Assembly (NCBI RefSeq): GCF_024586455.1 | Contig: NC_065922.1 | Span: 78,599,106-78,663,105, forward strand | Origin: Bactrocera neohumeralis | Lineage: Eukaryota > Arthropoda > Insecta > Diptera > Tephritidae | DNA length: 64,000 nucleotides | Reading direction: 5' to 3' | Shown here: in pieces, positions 23,141-35,767 of the stretch | How positions within the stretch are numbered: the stretch's first letter is position 1 | How the letters are laid out: each line of letters opens with the position of its first letter | The notes under the pieces: model-generated | The model's input: the letters and a program-made list of their open reading frames with translations, nothing else | Database searches by the model: none | Told to the model about the DNA's origin: nothing | Translations under genes and position numbers: made by a program

Positions 23141-26100
23141 AAATAATATATGTATAAATATATATTATAATAGTATAACCCTACACTTGTCTACTATATT
23201 CTGTAGCAACATGTTGCAAGAGAATAAAAAGAAAGAGTCCACGCTCGACTCTAATGCAGAATGATTTATAAATCTTTCCACGTGCCATAAGCATAAAAAT
23301 ACATGCAGCACTAGAAAACGATATGAAAAATCGAAGGATCTCATTAAATTGCCTGCCGGCATAACAGCCACTCTTATTCAGAGCGGTTTTTACGACCGAG
23401 CGCCTTAAAATCCTTAGGAAATGAGGAAAAAACAAAAGAAATATATTGCTGTGTGCTTTGTGGTTTACAACTTCATTCGGCTGGCAGCATAACTTTAAAT
23501 ACAACGTTGCACGTATTAAGATCTTACACACCTTTTCGTAGCGTGGACAGACTGCACAATCTGCCGATGAAGACATTCTTGTCGCTTACGTACTTTCTGC
23601 GCAGCTGCCTTTATTTTCATGCTGGTCAGACTTGATTAGCACGAAGGATGTAGAGCATTCTCACCTGTGGCGCAACCACTCAGAAATAAGTGTACCGACT
23701 GTGTGCTTAACAATAGCAGAGATAATTAAATAGTCAACTAGGGCGCATGCGCGAATGCGTCAATGCTTTATTACACATTTGCAAAGATAAGCAGATTGTG
23801 AAACAAACTAATTCAGTAGCGCATAACTATTTTGACACGCTTTGCAACTTTAGCTCTGCGGAAATCAATTTCATACTTTGACAACTGCTTTCGTTATACG
23901 AAGATAGTACGAATGGCGTACAGGCATGTATTTAAATATATGTTGTAAAATTAAGACAGTTAGTTAAATTTTTATATTAAAATTAGCCAAAAATCAAATA
24001 CCTGCTATGGTGTGACTTTTCTAAAAACGGAAGTTTTCTCAACAATTTTTTGGCGGCTTTCCTCAGAGCTCCAACTGAATAAGACAATCAAGCAGAAATG
24101 TCTAACTAAAAGTTTATAACTCGAAATGAATTATCATTATACATATAAAAACATTGCAAACATATGCAGTCCATTTCGATGTCCATGTTAAATACCCAAA
24201 ACTGCTACCCATAAATCCACACAAAATGCACTTAGCAATAATAATTTGAGAGAATTTCCATTCAAGCGTGAAAACTTTTAACATTGATTATTTCGGAATA
24301 TTGCGCAAAATCTAATTAATCCGATTAAACAACGCTAAAACTATTCCACTCATCAGCTTTGGGCTAAACGAGCTATCCTCTAAAAGCATAGTTGTTACCA
24401 TACCACTACAGTATGTATAGTATATATGTACATATAAATATATAATAGAGTGTGTAATTATGGCTTACGAACCATCGAAGGGATAAATAAAAAGCAATGA
24501 AATTATCCAATATTTTTTGCTTGTTTCGTTTGGACGTAAGAGCTGTATATTCATATACTTATAAGTACCTTATATAGTATATTCAACAAAGTGGAAAATT
24601 AAATGAAATCCCTCACGTCTGTAAAAAAGCCACAATATTTTAGCAAAATCCATTTTTCGCAAGTTTATGTAACAACATTATAGACTCCCCCTCCGATATT
24701 TTCCACATTCCATCGCCGTTTCATGAAATTCGAACACGGCAAAGGCCGAAATCTTATTTCTTCAACCTTTGCCGAAGGATTTCCTGCATTTTGAGTGCAT
24801 TGAAGCACGAAATTAAGAAAGTTCCCACAAGCTAATAATCATAAATCAGAAAAACTCTCTCATATTTTTCATACACATGCGATTAAGATGACAGTTGTGT
24901 TGTTGTTGAATAGGATAACATATCCTGTCTGTCAGTTTTGACGGACATAAGTCGATTTCTCCTCAAATAAATTGTCAACTCGGAAAGTGTCATTGGAAAA
25001 ACATTATAATATATGTACATATGTAAGAACATTAATGATGTAGACACATATGTATGTGCATATACACACTTACATATTATATGCTATATACATAAGTATG
25101 TATGTATGGCGCTTAATTTAAACCCAAAACAAGTATAGCGATGCAATATGTGCAGTTAATTTCAATATACAAAAGTACATATGTATAATATATTTTTTGC
25201 TTGAACTCTGTGCTCGCTGCGAGTCTGCCGAGTGTAATTATGTGCATATAATAGCATAATTACAGTGCAGTCGCGCTTAGGTTTGCATGAACAAATTTAT
25301 ACTTTTGCTAGTCCACCCAGTAATGAAGCGCACTTTGAGCCAATTTTGATGCGCATATCTTTAACGCAAACAAATAAATGAAATACAAAATACTCGACAT
25401 GTGTAAAGTGTAACAATGTGTGGTTCGCTGTCAGTTGCCTGACACCCTCCTCCATGTGCACATTTATGTTGACATCTTCGGCATATGATACCCACAAACA
25501 TACGAGACTCAGCGCGCGTGGGTAGCACAACGCTTTGTGATAATATCGTAGAATTCGACAATTTTACATCCCGGCACGCAGTGTGCCTTACCGTCGTTTT
25601 TTATTTACTCGTTTTTGTGTGCATTCCAATAACTAATTGCATGAAATTGTCAGCCCTCTATCAATTGGCTGACCATATGGCGCGCGTGCGCTGACTCTGC
25701 TCGCAATTGCAATGTATTTTTTATTGTAATTGTCCTTTATCTAAAACGTTTCACTACTCTTTTAATGACATCGAACTAACTTATTTGAGGTGTTTCGCTG
25801 GGACATGCATTAAATTGCTTTTGATTATTTGATTAGTTTCGATGTGGGCAGTGTGCCTTCTAATGACATAATTTTTAGGAACTGTTAGAGAATCTTACAC
25901 ATCAGATACATACATACTTATGTATAGTATGTATGTACATACATATACATATGTATAAATTCAGGTCTGTGAGAAAAAATGCATATTTTATTTTATTACT
26001 AGAGCCTATTGGTAAACAATTTTTTCCATCAGAAAGTGTGTCCATTCACAAATGATGCTGAGTTCTTTTAGAAGCCCGCTATTTACACCAGATTTGATCT

Positions 26101-26308
26101 GTAGGCAGACCTACCTATTTGTAGGAAGTTGTGTTAACATTTACACTTATAAAATGTGATTATATTCGATTGAAATAGCCAGAAAAGCAATTTTAAACGA
26201 GCAATCAGCTTAAAAGGTCAGATAAAGTCGTGAGAAATTTTCTGAGATTAGGAGCTAAATATGTCATATCCAATAAAAAATCAAGGAGCAATATCATTAT
26301 ATATATTA
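23141..26308. other. Gene-free stretch
   Basis: AT-rich DNA with frequent ACATATGTA palindromes (for example about 25013-25030 and 25905-25960). A 131-codon open frame on the minus strand at 23181-23576 overlaps two others in different frames and has no family features. I find nothing else I can support. Confidence 0.45.
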
Positions 26309-26578
26309 TTAAAAAAGATTAAGGTGCCTATGAAATAATCGCCAAATTAAATCTCCCCATAGCATAAGTTTAAACTTTTTCATTGGGGGCGTTTTTGTAC
26401 GTGACGGCTCCCAAACACAGCGCGCAAACACGTTTCGCCTTCTACTTGGTACTTCGTCAAAGACCGGAAGTCGTAAGCGGCCTGAGCCATATGTAAAAGA
26501 ATCGTTTCTGGCCACTCCCAAGTGAATAGCTATCAGAGATATCTCCTCACTTGCGTGAACTTCTACACATGACTCCAT
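26309..26578 (-). repeat. Composite dispersed repeat, copy 1
   Basis: On the minus strand this starts GGATGGAGTCATGTG and AGAAGTTCACGCAAGTGAGG, then GAGTGGCCAGAAACGATT and ACATATGGCTCAG. The same words occur in order at 41446-41550 on the plus strand. An 89-codon frame across it is part of the repeat, not a gene. Immediately beyond (26583-26607) lies the reverse complement of a CTTCTTTACTGGCGTAGAAACC motif, the same retrotransposon tail found next to copy 2. Confidence 0.7.
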
Positions 26579-26582
26579 CCTA

Positions 26583-26607
26583 AATGGTTTCTACGCCAGT
26601 AAAGAAG
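26583..26607 (+). mobile_element. 3' terminal fragment of an RTE-like non-LTR retrotransposon
   Basis: GGTTTCTACGCCAGTAAAG matches, in sense orientation, the 3' end of a common insect endonuclease/reverse-transcriptase retroelement whose antisense copy is at 41215-41450. Only about 25 bp remain here. Assignment rests on the shared junction with the composite repeat. Confidence 0.5.
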
Positions 26608-27040
26608 AATAGCATATGAGTTGGACTGAAGCTGTCTGTAAATAATTCCCCTAGAATTAGCCGTGATTTTGGTGGTGGATATGTATGGTAGGGTTCCCTA
26701 CCATGGAAAGCTCAAACTTGATGTGTTCTTTGGGTATTTGGAGGATAGCGTGGAAATTAAGTTAACGTTTCAACGGGACAATGCCAGCATCTACCTCTCC
26801 AAGAAGACAAAGGAGCATTTTTCTCTCCATACAATTGCTCTAATGACCAGCCGAAAGACCAGATTTAAACCTCGTCGAAAATGTTTGGGGTATAATTCAA
26901 GGGCTACGTATGCGAATGGGCGACAATACTTGGCCTCACAAGATCTAAAAACAACAATTTAGCAGGCAGGATATGGAGAGAGGTATATTGCAACAGTTAA
27001 TAAACTCGATCTCAGCCAGAATGTAAGTATGTATAAATGG
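26608..27040 (+). pseudogene. Decayed Tc1-like transposase
   Basis: In shifting frames this encodes Tc1-family fragments: FQRDNASIYLSKKTKEHF (about 26767-26820), then HTIALM, remnants of the SPDLNPIENVWG block around 26855-26895, and YANGRQYLASQDLK (about 26910-26950), ending near LINSISARM-like sequence at about 27000. The DNAS segment includes the second catalytic Asp region. Frameshifts and a stop at the NPIE block make it non-functional. No intact terminal repeats were found. Confidence 0.75.
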
Positions 27041-28500
27041 GTTTTTTTAGATTTATATTGCCGGTAGAGGTGCTACCGTTATTAGAAGAAATAGAAACTT
27101 TTGAATTCGTCAATTTGAAGTCAAGAAAAAATTATATTTTTGAGTATTCACTGGTTCTCATTTCCTTAATAATTTGAAGAAATAATGTGTTTCTTGTTTT
27201 CACCAAACCGGCACATTCTTTGATAAGTTAGAACGATTAAAACTAATTTCCTGTCATTAATTTCTGACACGGACAAACATTAGAGCGCCCACACATTGAC
27301 ACTTAAAGAAGTTAAAAAAAGGTAAAACGAAGAGGCAACTCGAGAGAGCCTTTAGAAGTAATGCGTAACTCGCCATATAATAGCTCGTACTATTACGGAA
27401 TTTATTTAATAATTGGTCAGTGAGTGTCCTCGATGTACTGCCCTGACTGACTTACGTCCTTTCACAACAGGCCAGCCAAAACGTTAACCAGCGATGCATG
27501 CCATTAGTGGGACATCACGGACATTTGCGCAGTGGTTCACGGGCTGACTATTCGAAAAGTTTCTTTAAAATATAATGATTTTTACTTTGCAGAACTTCCG
27601 CCAAGGAAATTATCTTGGAACGTAATAGCTACATCTCGGTCATTGCAGGAAGGAAGTTGAGGGTGCGATTAATAACAGTTTCTGCTGATGTGCGATGTGT
27701 TGATTTTGTGGTCGACTCGATGTCTTGTGTGGGAAAGTGATTTCGTTTTGTACATACATACCTATGTATGTATGTGTGTATATGGAGAAGAAGGGTCATC
27801 CACACATTTGTGTACATGTGTATGAGAAAAATGCGCGCAAAAATTAGCGTTCGGACTTATGATTGCAGAAGTGAATCTGAGTTATTTTTATGAGTTTCCG
27901 TGGAACAATGTTGCGTACTTGCCAATACAAAAGATTGTTTACAACAAAAGGATTTCATTTACAGGGGAAATGTATTAAAATAAATTAACTGTTACTGCGT
28001 TGGTAACACACGTTTTTCGCATGAAATTATAGTTTGTAAAAAAATGCTAATCTGAGTTTCGGCTCGCAGAGACTATGTGTTCTGCCCATGGCTTCCCTTT
28101 TTATACACTACCGCTGCGGATGTTCAATGAACATGTTTTCATTTAAATATGCATTTATGTATATAGAAATATGCATATTCATATATACATATGTAAGTAC
28201 GTGTTGTACATATGCATATTTAATGTAATAAAAATTATGTAAACGGTATGACTGACAAATGATTATGTGTGTCCGCTGTCAAAATATATTAGTCTCACTG
28301 AAAAAATGTTCATTTGAGAAACTTGCCTGGGATCGTAAAAAAAAACAGAAGAGAAGTAAGATGTGCTACTATGAAACAGTGGAATTCACGCTTAATTTAT
28401 GCAACAATCTCCAGGTACGGGCATAAAATGCATATTTGTGAGTGATGGAATGTCAGTCAGAAACTAACAATCATTTCTTGTATTTTTTTTTCTTCGTGGC
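27041..28500. other. Gene-free stretch
   Basis: AT-rich DNA with ACATATG runs at about 27750-27780 and 28135-28230. No coding or RNA feature supported. Confidence 0.45.
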
Positions 28501-28501
28501 G

Positions 28502-28625
28502 AAATGTATCCTTTCGCTAAAGGTAAAAATGAAACGATGATCATAAAAAACGAAGATGGCACGAAATGTAATTAAATTCTTGTTAGCTATGGTAAACCCA
28601 ATATCGGCGCGAAAGGGTTACATTT
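28502..28625. mobile_element. Small MITE-like element with 16-17 bp inverted ends
   Basis: AAATGTATCCTTTCGC (28502-28517) and GCGAAAGGGTTACATTT (28609-28625) are inverted repeats differing by one substitution plus one extra base, 124 bp outer to outer. The interior is AT-rich and non-coding. No clear target duplication; the superfamily cannot be assigned. Confidence 0.5.
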
Positions 28626-31600
28626 GAGTGTGTCACATTTTTTTTGACATCTTTGCAGCATGGGGAATTCATTGAAAGCAATTGTATGACGCCTCAAAAT
28701 CAGTTAAGACATGAAAATACCAAATTTGCCGTAAGCAAAAACATATTGTTGGTATGACAGTACAGACCAATAAATGTAAAGTCAACGAGGAATATTTTTG
28801 GAAATGAAATTTAATGATAACCTAATGCTTCGGTTATACTTCTGCGTCCTTTACTTAGTTTATAAGTATAGTTAATAACAAACGTTCCTATAAAATCAAT
28901 AGCTCTTAGTATATAAGTATAGTATAGTATATGAATACATCACTTACATATGTACATTAGAACTCTCATATAAGGTATTCGCAACTTGTTTGAAAAATAT
29001 AATTTTATGCAAGTAAAGTAATTGTCAATTAGTTGTTATTTTTTCAACAAAATAAACTCGTTTTCGAGACTTCAATTTGACCACTTCCCAATTAGCAAGC
29101 ATGTTGAATAATGTAGAATGCTCGTTTTCCAAGTGATATGCGGCGTAGGTCACCAGACCTGATCACTTTCACATGCTGCAGCTCTTCATTTGTAAGCTCA
29201 AACGGATCAACTGACATTTATGTCTGACAACTTTGTCCCATGACCGCTATATTTACATTTAAATAAACATGTTGACACTTACAACTGTCCGACGTGACGA
29301 AACAATATCAGAGGTCCAATAAAAGTCTTAACCAAAGCAATCAAAGGAGGCATAAGAAAACAGTTACAGGACAATAGAAAAAAGGGTAAATAACCCTTAC
29401 AAACTAGCTGACGTATAAGTCGCAATGCTGAACAAGACGAGAGCAAAGAAAGTTACTTATACAAGATTGCAGAAATGTTGTAACCCGTCGCAGAACATGT
29501 AGTTTTGTCACAAGAAACCGGACCAAATATTTGGACATTTCGAAACACATCATTGACATTTTACGCTCAACAACGTAAAACGGGACAGTTATCAATGCAG
29601 TTGTCTGGCCGCGAGGCGTCAGCCGCACAGACCGATCGCAAGCAAAGGATTCATAAGAAAGTTTTATTTGTTTTCTTTATTGGCTGGTGGCCACATTTCC
29701 ACACCGTTTTCCACGTCAATGTAAGTATAAGGAAACTACATATAATATACATATGCATGTGTGTAGTTGTGAGTGGCATGCGACAAGCGACTTAGTGCGT
29801 CTAACCGCCAGAACAAACAGTAATCCATGTGTTCGTATGCATATTCTTTGAGGTTTTCGCCTGCAACAACAACAGACTTGTTTGAAAAAATATGATGAAT
29901 TGTATGAAAAGCCAGATTTTCGGGATTATCGATTGTTGTTGGCAATTTAGGTGCATACGACAGCTGTCATAACTGCGACGACTACCGCATGAATTATGTA
30001 TATATGTACATATGTATGTAAAAATGTCTAAATGGGACTAAGCAGTTGCAAAATAAATTGAAATTGAAATTGAAAAAAGGTGCTAAGACTTTCCTTGGCG
30101 TAGGCAAACTGCTACACTTCTCTATTTGTTCGTTTGCTTGATACTGTGATTGTTTGTATTTTCATTGAAGACAGAAGCAAACCGAAATCTAACGTGTTAC
30201 ATCTTGAACAATCGTATTATATTTTTCTCACTTTTGTCCAATAGCGGTATTTTCTAGAAAGGATTACGTACACAAAGCAGAAGTGACAAATACTCGCAGT
30301 CGTTGAATTTTAATATGAAATGAAATGTTGCTTTTCCAGCTAATAGCAGTTAAACTGTAATAATTAACGTTTGTATTAGCATTTGTAAGGGCAACTATTG
30401 CTGGGTGTTGCGAACCGCATTTGCTTTTTGCTGAACTACTTAAAGCACGCCAATAAGTTCAATTGCCATGCCTTTGAGAAGACCGCGCAAGCGCAGACGT
30501 CTTTTTTGCCGAAAAATATAAGAAATAAATCAGTAAGACAGCTGTATGGTGCAAGGGTCATCTTAACTAATGTAACGTTTGTTCAGCCAAAGGCTACTCA
30601 CACATTGCTCACCGTGAGTGCTGCTGCGGTAACTAAACTCATAAGTCGGTCGCCTTTACCGCCAACCCCTACTGTGCCACCGGTTCTGATTTTCACCAGT
30701 GTCCTCGCAATTTTTCGCTACATTTCCTAGTCTTGCCAAAGGCAACAGCTGTCATTTGCCAATGCTATGGTCGAACGGCCGCTGCTCCAGTTGCATAATC
30801 TCGGCAAAAGACGACGAAAATCCCCGGGCAACTGCACTGCTTTACCTTTACATCTTATTGTTGTTGTCTTATACGATTGCTTTCTTTGACGAAAATCAAA
30901 TAAATTATAATGGCAATTTGTATGCATGGCATCTGTCGGTTAGCCAATGCAAAAAAGTGTGTGGACAGGCGTGCAACGGGTGAAAAGCGTAAAATTGCTA
31001 GAAGATTTCGAGATATTAAGTGCAAAGAATTGAACGACCGTAACGAACGGTTATGTGGGTTGAAGAACTTACTAAGAAATACAAATGAAGTATCATTTAT
31101 GAAAACTATTTGGTTAAAGCGAATGAAAAAAAAAAAAATAAATGCACAGAGGACCATTGTGCAACATCGGTTTATAAGACAGCCGTTAAGAAGCAGTTAA
31201 ATATCTGCTTAGTTCCCATGAAAAAGTTTGTCCTCCAGGAAGTACTAATTTAACTACTAAGCAGCCTCGCCTCCTTTTCGCCCGTTCATTCCACTTCACT
31301 TAACCGACAAACGAAAGTGCATTTCAAGCGTACCACCAATTACCGATTTTCAATTACTTGCAATTGCTATTTTTTAGGATCTCGTGCAAACTGTCGCACA
31401 TAAATTGCAATTTACTTTGAGCCAAATCGTGTTCAATTTACGATGGGGCTGCAATAGCAACATGAAATTATCCTTTCGTTTGTTGATCGTCAACTTCATT
31501 AACGATGTCTTTTGTTCGGCTAGACAAGCCTGCGAAGATGTGAGCCTCGCTAAAGGTGGAAATCAACCTAAAGGAAGATGCTCTATATTATTTGCAATAA

Positions 31601-33094
31601 CTGCATTGCTGCACTATATCTCTTGTATTTATGTGTACATGTGTGTGTGTATGTGGTTGCCAAGATCGCATTCCGTTTGCTACATGCACAACGCTTCCTT
31701 CCACTCCACTTCTGCTCGACAGTTCGTGTAGGGTCCTTGACTGTGTTTGAGTTTTCATTACGTACTCATTGTTCTCATTTCAAAGATTTGTCTGTTTGCA
31801 GCACTAGCTGTCTAAGGCACTCAGCCGCTGCGTGTCCTGCTGCAGCCTGTCAGTTGTTGGATTTTTAGTGCGAAAAGTTATGAGCATAAACATGACATTT
31901 AGAGGCACAAAAGGATATTTTCTGCACTTCTGCACTTCTGCACTGTAATTTGGCAGAACGGATCGGCCATAATGTTGGCGACAATACTCACTGGCAGCCG
32001 CTTGAACAGGAAGTAAAACGAAAAGAACATTTCGAGATGATTGTTTTACTTATAACAGCCAGCGGTAAAGTAAATATAAAATAAAAACATTTATTAAACT
32101 AAACCGTTGGAAAATAGTTTTCCAAAACAGCAGTCAACGCTTTTATGCCTCACTTCCGTCTGGTCCGATGAGAACGGTCGTCGGACAATGGTCAGAGTCC
32201 AATTATTCTTCAAGCATAAAAACATAATGGTCAAAGAATTAATAAGATTGAGTTAGTTGCGAATAGTATTACTCCAGACGTGTCTTTATATATTGCAAGC
32301 AATAGTTTTGAAATATTGAGTGTGGTCATAACGTCCCAAGGCAACGTGTATTAACATTTTTATCGGATGATAAATCATTCATTTAAAAATCAATATTAAA
32401 ATAGCAAACCGCTTACAATACCTAAATATAATACAAGCAGAACACTCACTTCGTTCCACCCTTTAACCGTTCGCTAATTAATCATTTCCGCACTCAAATA
32501 TTATTGCGAATTCAAATCGGTAAGCCAAAGAGCAAAGGATTGCGATCGGCACATGCTCAAAACATATTCAAACACAATGCCCAAAACATACAAAATGCAC
32601 CGAAAATATACTCTCCGTTTGTTTTACATTTGTAAGCGGTTCAATTGTTTGTATTTTTCTGCGAAATGGAAATGGCAACAACAACGCATTGCTCCAATAT
32701 TTTCAGATTGCAAAAAGTCGAAAGGATAACTAATCAAAATCACATTATTCATTGTTTGACGTTTTTGTTGCATTACTTTGGGAAAACTAAACCCTTTTTA
32801 GCGTATTAATGCGGCGCTGTGTTTGCGATATAATGTAGCGGCGAGGTAAAGGGTGAAAGTGAATGTTGTTTTTCGGCTTTTTCATAGCGCTTTGCCACAA
32901 TTCGCAACACCTTTCAACAACCTATACAGCAAACAACTGAAGTTTTTCCTCGAAATTACGAATTGTGCGCTACTGTCTTACGCAAAGACATAAATCGTAG
33001 CCATTTGAAGACCAAGGGTTTAAGGAGATATTATTAATGAAATGCTTTATTCTTAGATTTGTTTTGAAATTGAAACCTATGGAACTTTTGCTTT
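28626..33094. other. Gene-free stretch
   Basis: 4.5 kb without a supportable gene. Open frames of 95-115 codons (30398-30730, 30910-31200, 31384-31731) are mutually overlapping on both strands and lack conserved blocks. A TTCTGCAC triplet tandem repeat lies at 31920-31943. Confidence 0.45.
31920..31943. repeat. Octanucleotide tandem repeat (TTCTGCAC)3
   Basis: Three perfect consecutive copies of an 8-bp unit. Confidence 0.85.
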
Positions 33095-34050
33095 TATACG
33101 CTGTTATTAAGTTTGCCACGATGTTTGTAACAAAAGGAAACGTCGGAGGCCCTACAAACTAAGTACTATACACCCTATCAAGAAAGTATCGGGAATTCTT
33201 CATTTCCCCCTCTCATCTCCCGCTTAAATGGAAGACAGGTAAATTTTTTCTTAGGTTGGTACAACTGTCCTTAATTATGACGCCAAAAATTAGCGCGATC
33301 TGTCAACCAGTGTGTTTACAGCAACTGTTTATGTCAGTCGGTCTCAGTAGTGTTTGTCGAATTTTAAAATTTAAATCTACGTATTTGTGTTAAATTCTGG
33401 TCAAACATTCAACAAATATCATTAAGCAAGCACCGTAATCACCTGATATGGCCCCCTGTGACTTTTACCTTTCTCCACACAGAAATATCCACTTCGGGCA
33501 ATATGCTTCGACTCAATTGAAGACATCAAAACAAATTCGACGCGAGAGCTGAAGGACATCCCGAAAAGTGCCTATAAATATTGTTTTGACGATTGGAAGA
33601 AGCGTTGCCACATGTGCATCGCTTCAACTGGATGTTACTTTGAAGGCAATAAAATAAATTTGGATGATGATTGAAAATTTTTCGTTTTATTTATAAATTC
33701 CCGATACTTTCTTGACAGGTATACACTTGTTCAGTGGGATAAGCTGAGTAAATTTAGCCATGTCCGTATGTCCTTCTGTCCGCCTGTATATACGCGAACA
33801 AGTACCTCAGTGTTCGAGATATCGAACTGAAATTTTGCACACTTATTTTTCTCCCCAAGAAGGAATCGATATCGGGCCACTTTAGCATATAGCTACCATA
33901 CAAATTGGACTATCGGAAATCAAGTTCTTGTAGAGGACGACGAGATGTTTTCAAGAAATTTAGGCATCGCTACAATCTGAGAAAATATTCATCAGATCAT
34001 GTTAAATGATTTTTAATACTTTCTCTTTACAAATAAACTTTTAAAACTTT
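33095..34050. repeat. Dispersed non-coding repeat interrupted by a mariner element
   Basis: The left part (33095-33171) reads TTAAGTTTGCCACGATGTTTG, then GGAAACGTCGGAGGCCCTA. The right part (33719 to about 34050) reads AAGCTGAGTAAATTTAGCCA, then TGTCCGTATGTCC, then GATATCGAACTGAAATTTTG and ATCGGGCCACTTTAGC. I recall these as consecutive pieces of one high-copy fly repeat. The mariner derivative lies between them, so it inserted into a pre-existing copy. Confidence 0.6.
33172..33718 (+). mobile_element. Internally deleted mariner element
   Basis: About 545 bp with terminal inverted repeats built on ATCAAGAAAGTATCGGGAATT (left, about 33178) and its near-complement ending TTGACAGG (right, 33718). 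33441-33674 encodes the C-terminal third of a mariner transposase: SPDMAPCDFYLFP, containing the third catalytic Asp of the mariner D,D34D signature, then ENS/TNSTRELKDIPKSAYKYCFDDWKKRCHMC and a terminal EGNKINLDDD, stop. The preceding sequence has the GGTTGGTACAACTGTC leader typical of these elements but no N-terminal DNA-binding region or first two Asp residues. It is non-autonomous. TATACAC lies on both sides. Confidence 0.85.
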
Positions 34051-35658
34051 TTTACATAAATACTTGTTTTTAATCGACTGGATGTGCTAAGGGCCACAAA
34101 GTTACCACTTTTAATTCATTTCTTATCTTCTCTTAAAATGACGCGCTACCCACTGTTTTACTTTCTTCAACTTGACATACCACACGAACTCACTTTCTCG
34201 TTGAAACTGACACATTTGCGCACCATTAACTCAAGCACTCATTAAGAAAGATTTTACATGCAAATGTGTTGGAAAATCACTGAATTATGTGAATCGACGT
34301 TAAACGACTGAAAACCTTGCTAATTGTCCGTCCCTAATTGCTTTGCGGTTTGGTCGGTTTTAAAATTCTCTAAAAATTCAAATCCGATCATAAAAAATTC
34401 AATCCCTAACTAAAGCGGTCGTAGAAAAGGACATTTTTCAACTAATGATGTGCAAAAGTGCAGAGGTACACGAAATTTACCATACAGATATACCATATAT
34501 CTATACATACATATGGTTATGATAATGGGTTCGTAAGTATGAATATGTCTTTGAAGGACTCATATGTAAATTTTGTTTTTTCTGTTGTTGATTTGACGAT
34601 TATAAAATAAGTTGTACTACAAGAAAACAGAGCACACTAAAGGTTCTAAAGTGCTGTGCAAAAATAGATCATTTTTTAAACCGAAATTTATTTGACAAAT
34701 GGTGTGGAAAGAAGACTCCCATTGCATTAAAAAACTAAGAAAACTCGTAATGAGCTCTGATGAGAGGTTTACTCGCCACAGGAAGCAAAGGTGAGGTTAC
34801 TACGTAGTTACACCAAAACTGAACTTATGAAGAAAGGAAAAGAAACTCATGGCAAGTTATTCAGCTTAAACGACGATTTGGTATTTCCTATATACATATA
34901 CATACTTATATGTAATAGCAGTACTAATTTAATACTACTAACCAGCGAGTGGAAGGTGCTTGTCTAAATTTTATGCATACGAACGTGAAACTACACTAGA
35001 CTTTACAATCTGTTGCTCTCGGTGCAATTTTGATCAAAATTGTCGCAGGAAGCAAGTGTCACATTTAGCTTTAATAAATGTCACCGTCGAGGAGACAATT
35101 TTTTAAAAATATATTAACTACTTTTTAACATGCAAAAGCACTGTTGCATGCCTCCATTACCTTTAAAGGAGACGGTTTGCTTCGAAATCTTGACACCCCA
35201 GTAAATTAGAAATTATAGTCTAACTAATATAAGGAAAACCACTTCCTCTGCCATCCTAATTTTTTCACATTTACTACCCACGATACGATCTTTCTCATAT
35301 ACAGGACTTTCAATTTGCCGCTATGACTGCAGGAATGTGTGTGAGTTCAAACGAACAATCACAAGATTTTATCGCGCTGCCTGGCAGGAAGAGCATAAGG
35401 AGATGAGAAAAGGCGCACAAGCAGAGGTGCACCAAAGCAGCTCATAGTCACCAACAATGCAATGTCCTTCGTTGTCACACGGCTCTCACCGAGGCGAGAG
35501 TGCCCGGAATTCCGTCGTTGCACAATACTATGTATTTGCTTGTGTTCGCATGACTTCAAGAGCGCCGTCTCTTTACTCACAACGAAAAGAGCACATTACG
35601 CAATGAGAGGTCGATTTAGTAAAGAAAACGGGGTTGCTATGTTAATGGCCATGGCGGG
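34051..35658. other. Upstream region of the intronless gene
   Basis: 1.6 kb with no ORF I can support. It presumably contains the distal regulatory DNA of the gene starting near 35691. The composition becomes less AT-rich from about 35370 on. Confidence 0.4.
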
Positions 35659-35695
35659 TATAAAAGCAGTTTCGCGCGCGTCGACTAATCAGTTT
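35659..35695 (+). promoter_or_regulatory. TATA box and initiator of the intronless gene
   Basis: TATAAAA at 35659-35665 lies in a GC-rich setting (GGCGGGTATAAAAGCAG). A perfect insect initiator core TCAGTT follows at 35689-35694, placing the predicted +1 A at 35691, 32 bp after the first T of the TATA box. This is the canonical spacing. The predicted 5' UTR is 77 nt, leading straight to the ATG at 35768. Confidence 0.75.
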
Positions 35696-35767
35696 GTCAG
35701 CAAATGTGAACGAGAGCATATATATCAAGACGTTCTGAAGCTCAAATAATATTAGAAAAATATAAAT

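Noticed and set aside
26309..26578. 89-codon minus-strand ORF as a gene
   Set aside because: It lies across a dispersed repeat that has a second copy at 41446-41700 where the frame is broken.
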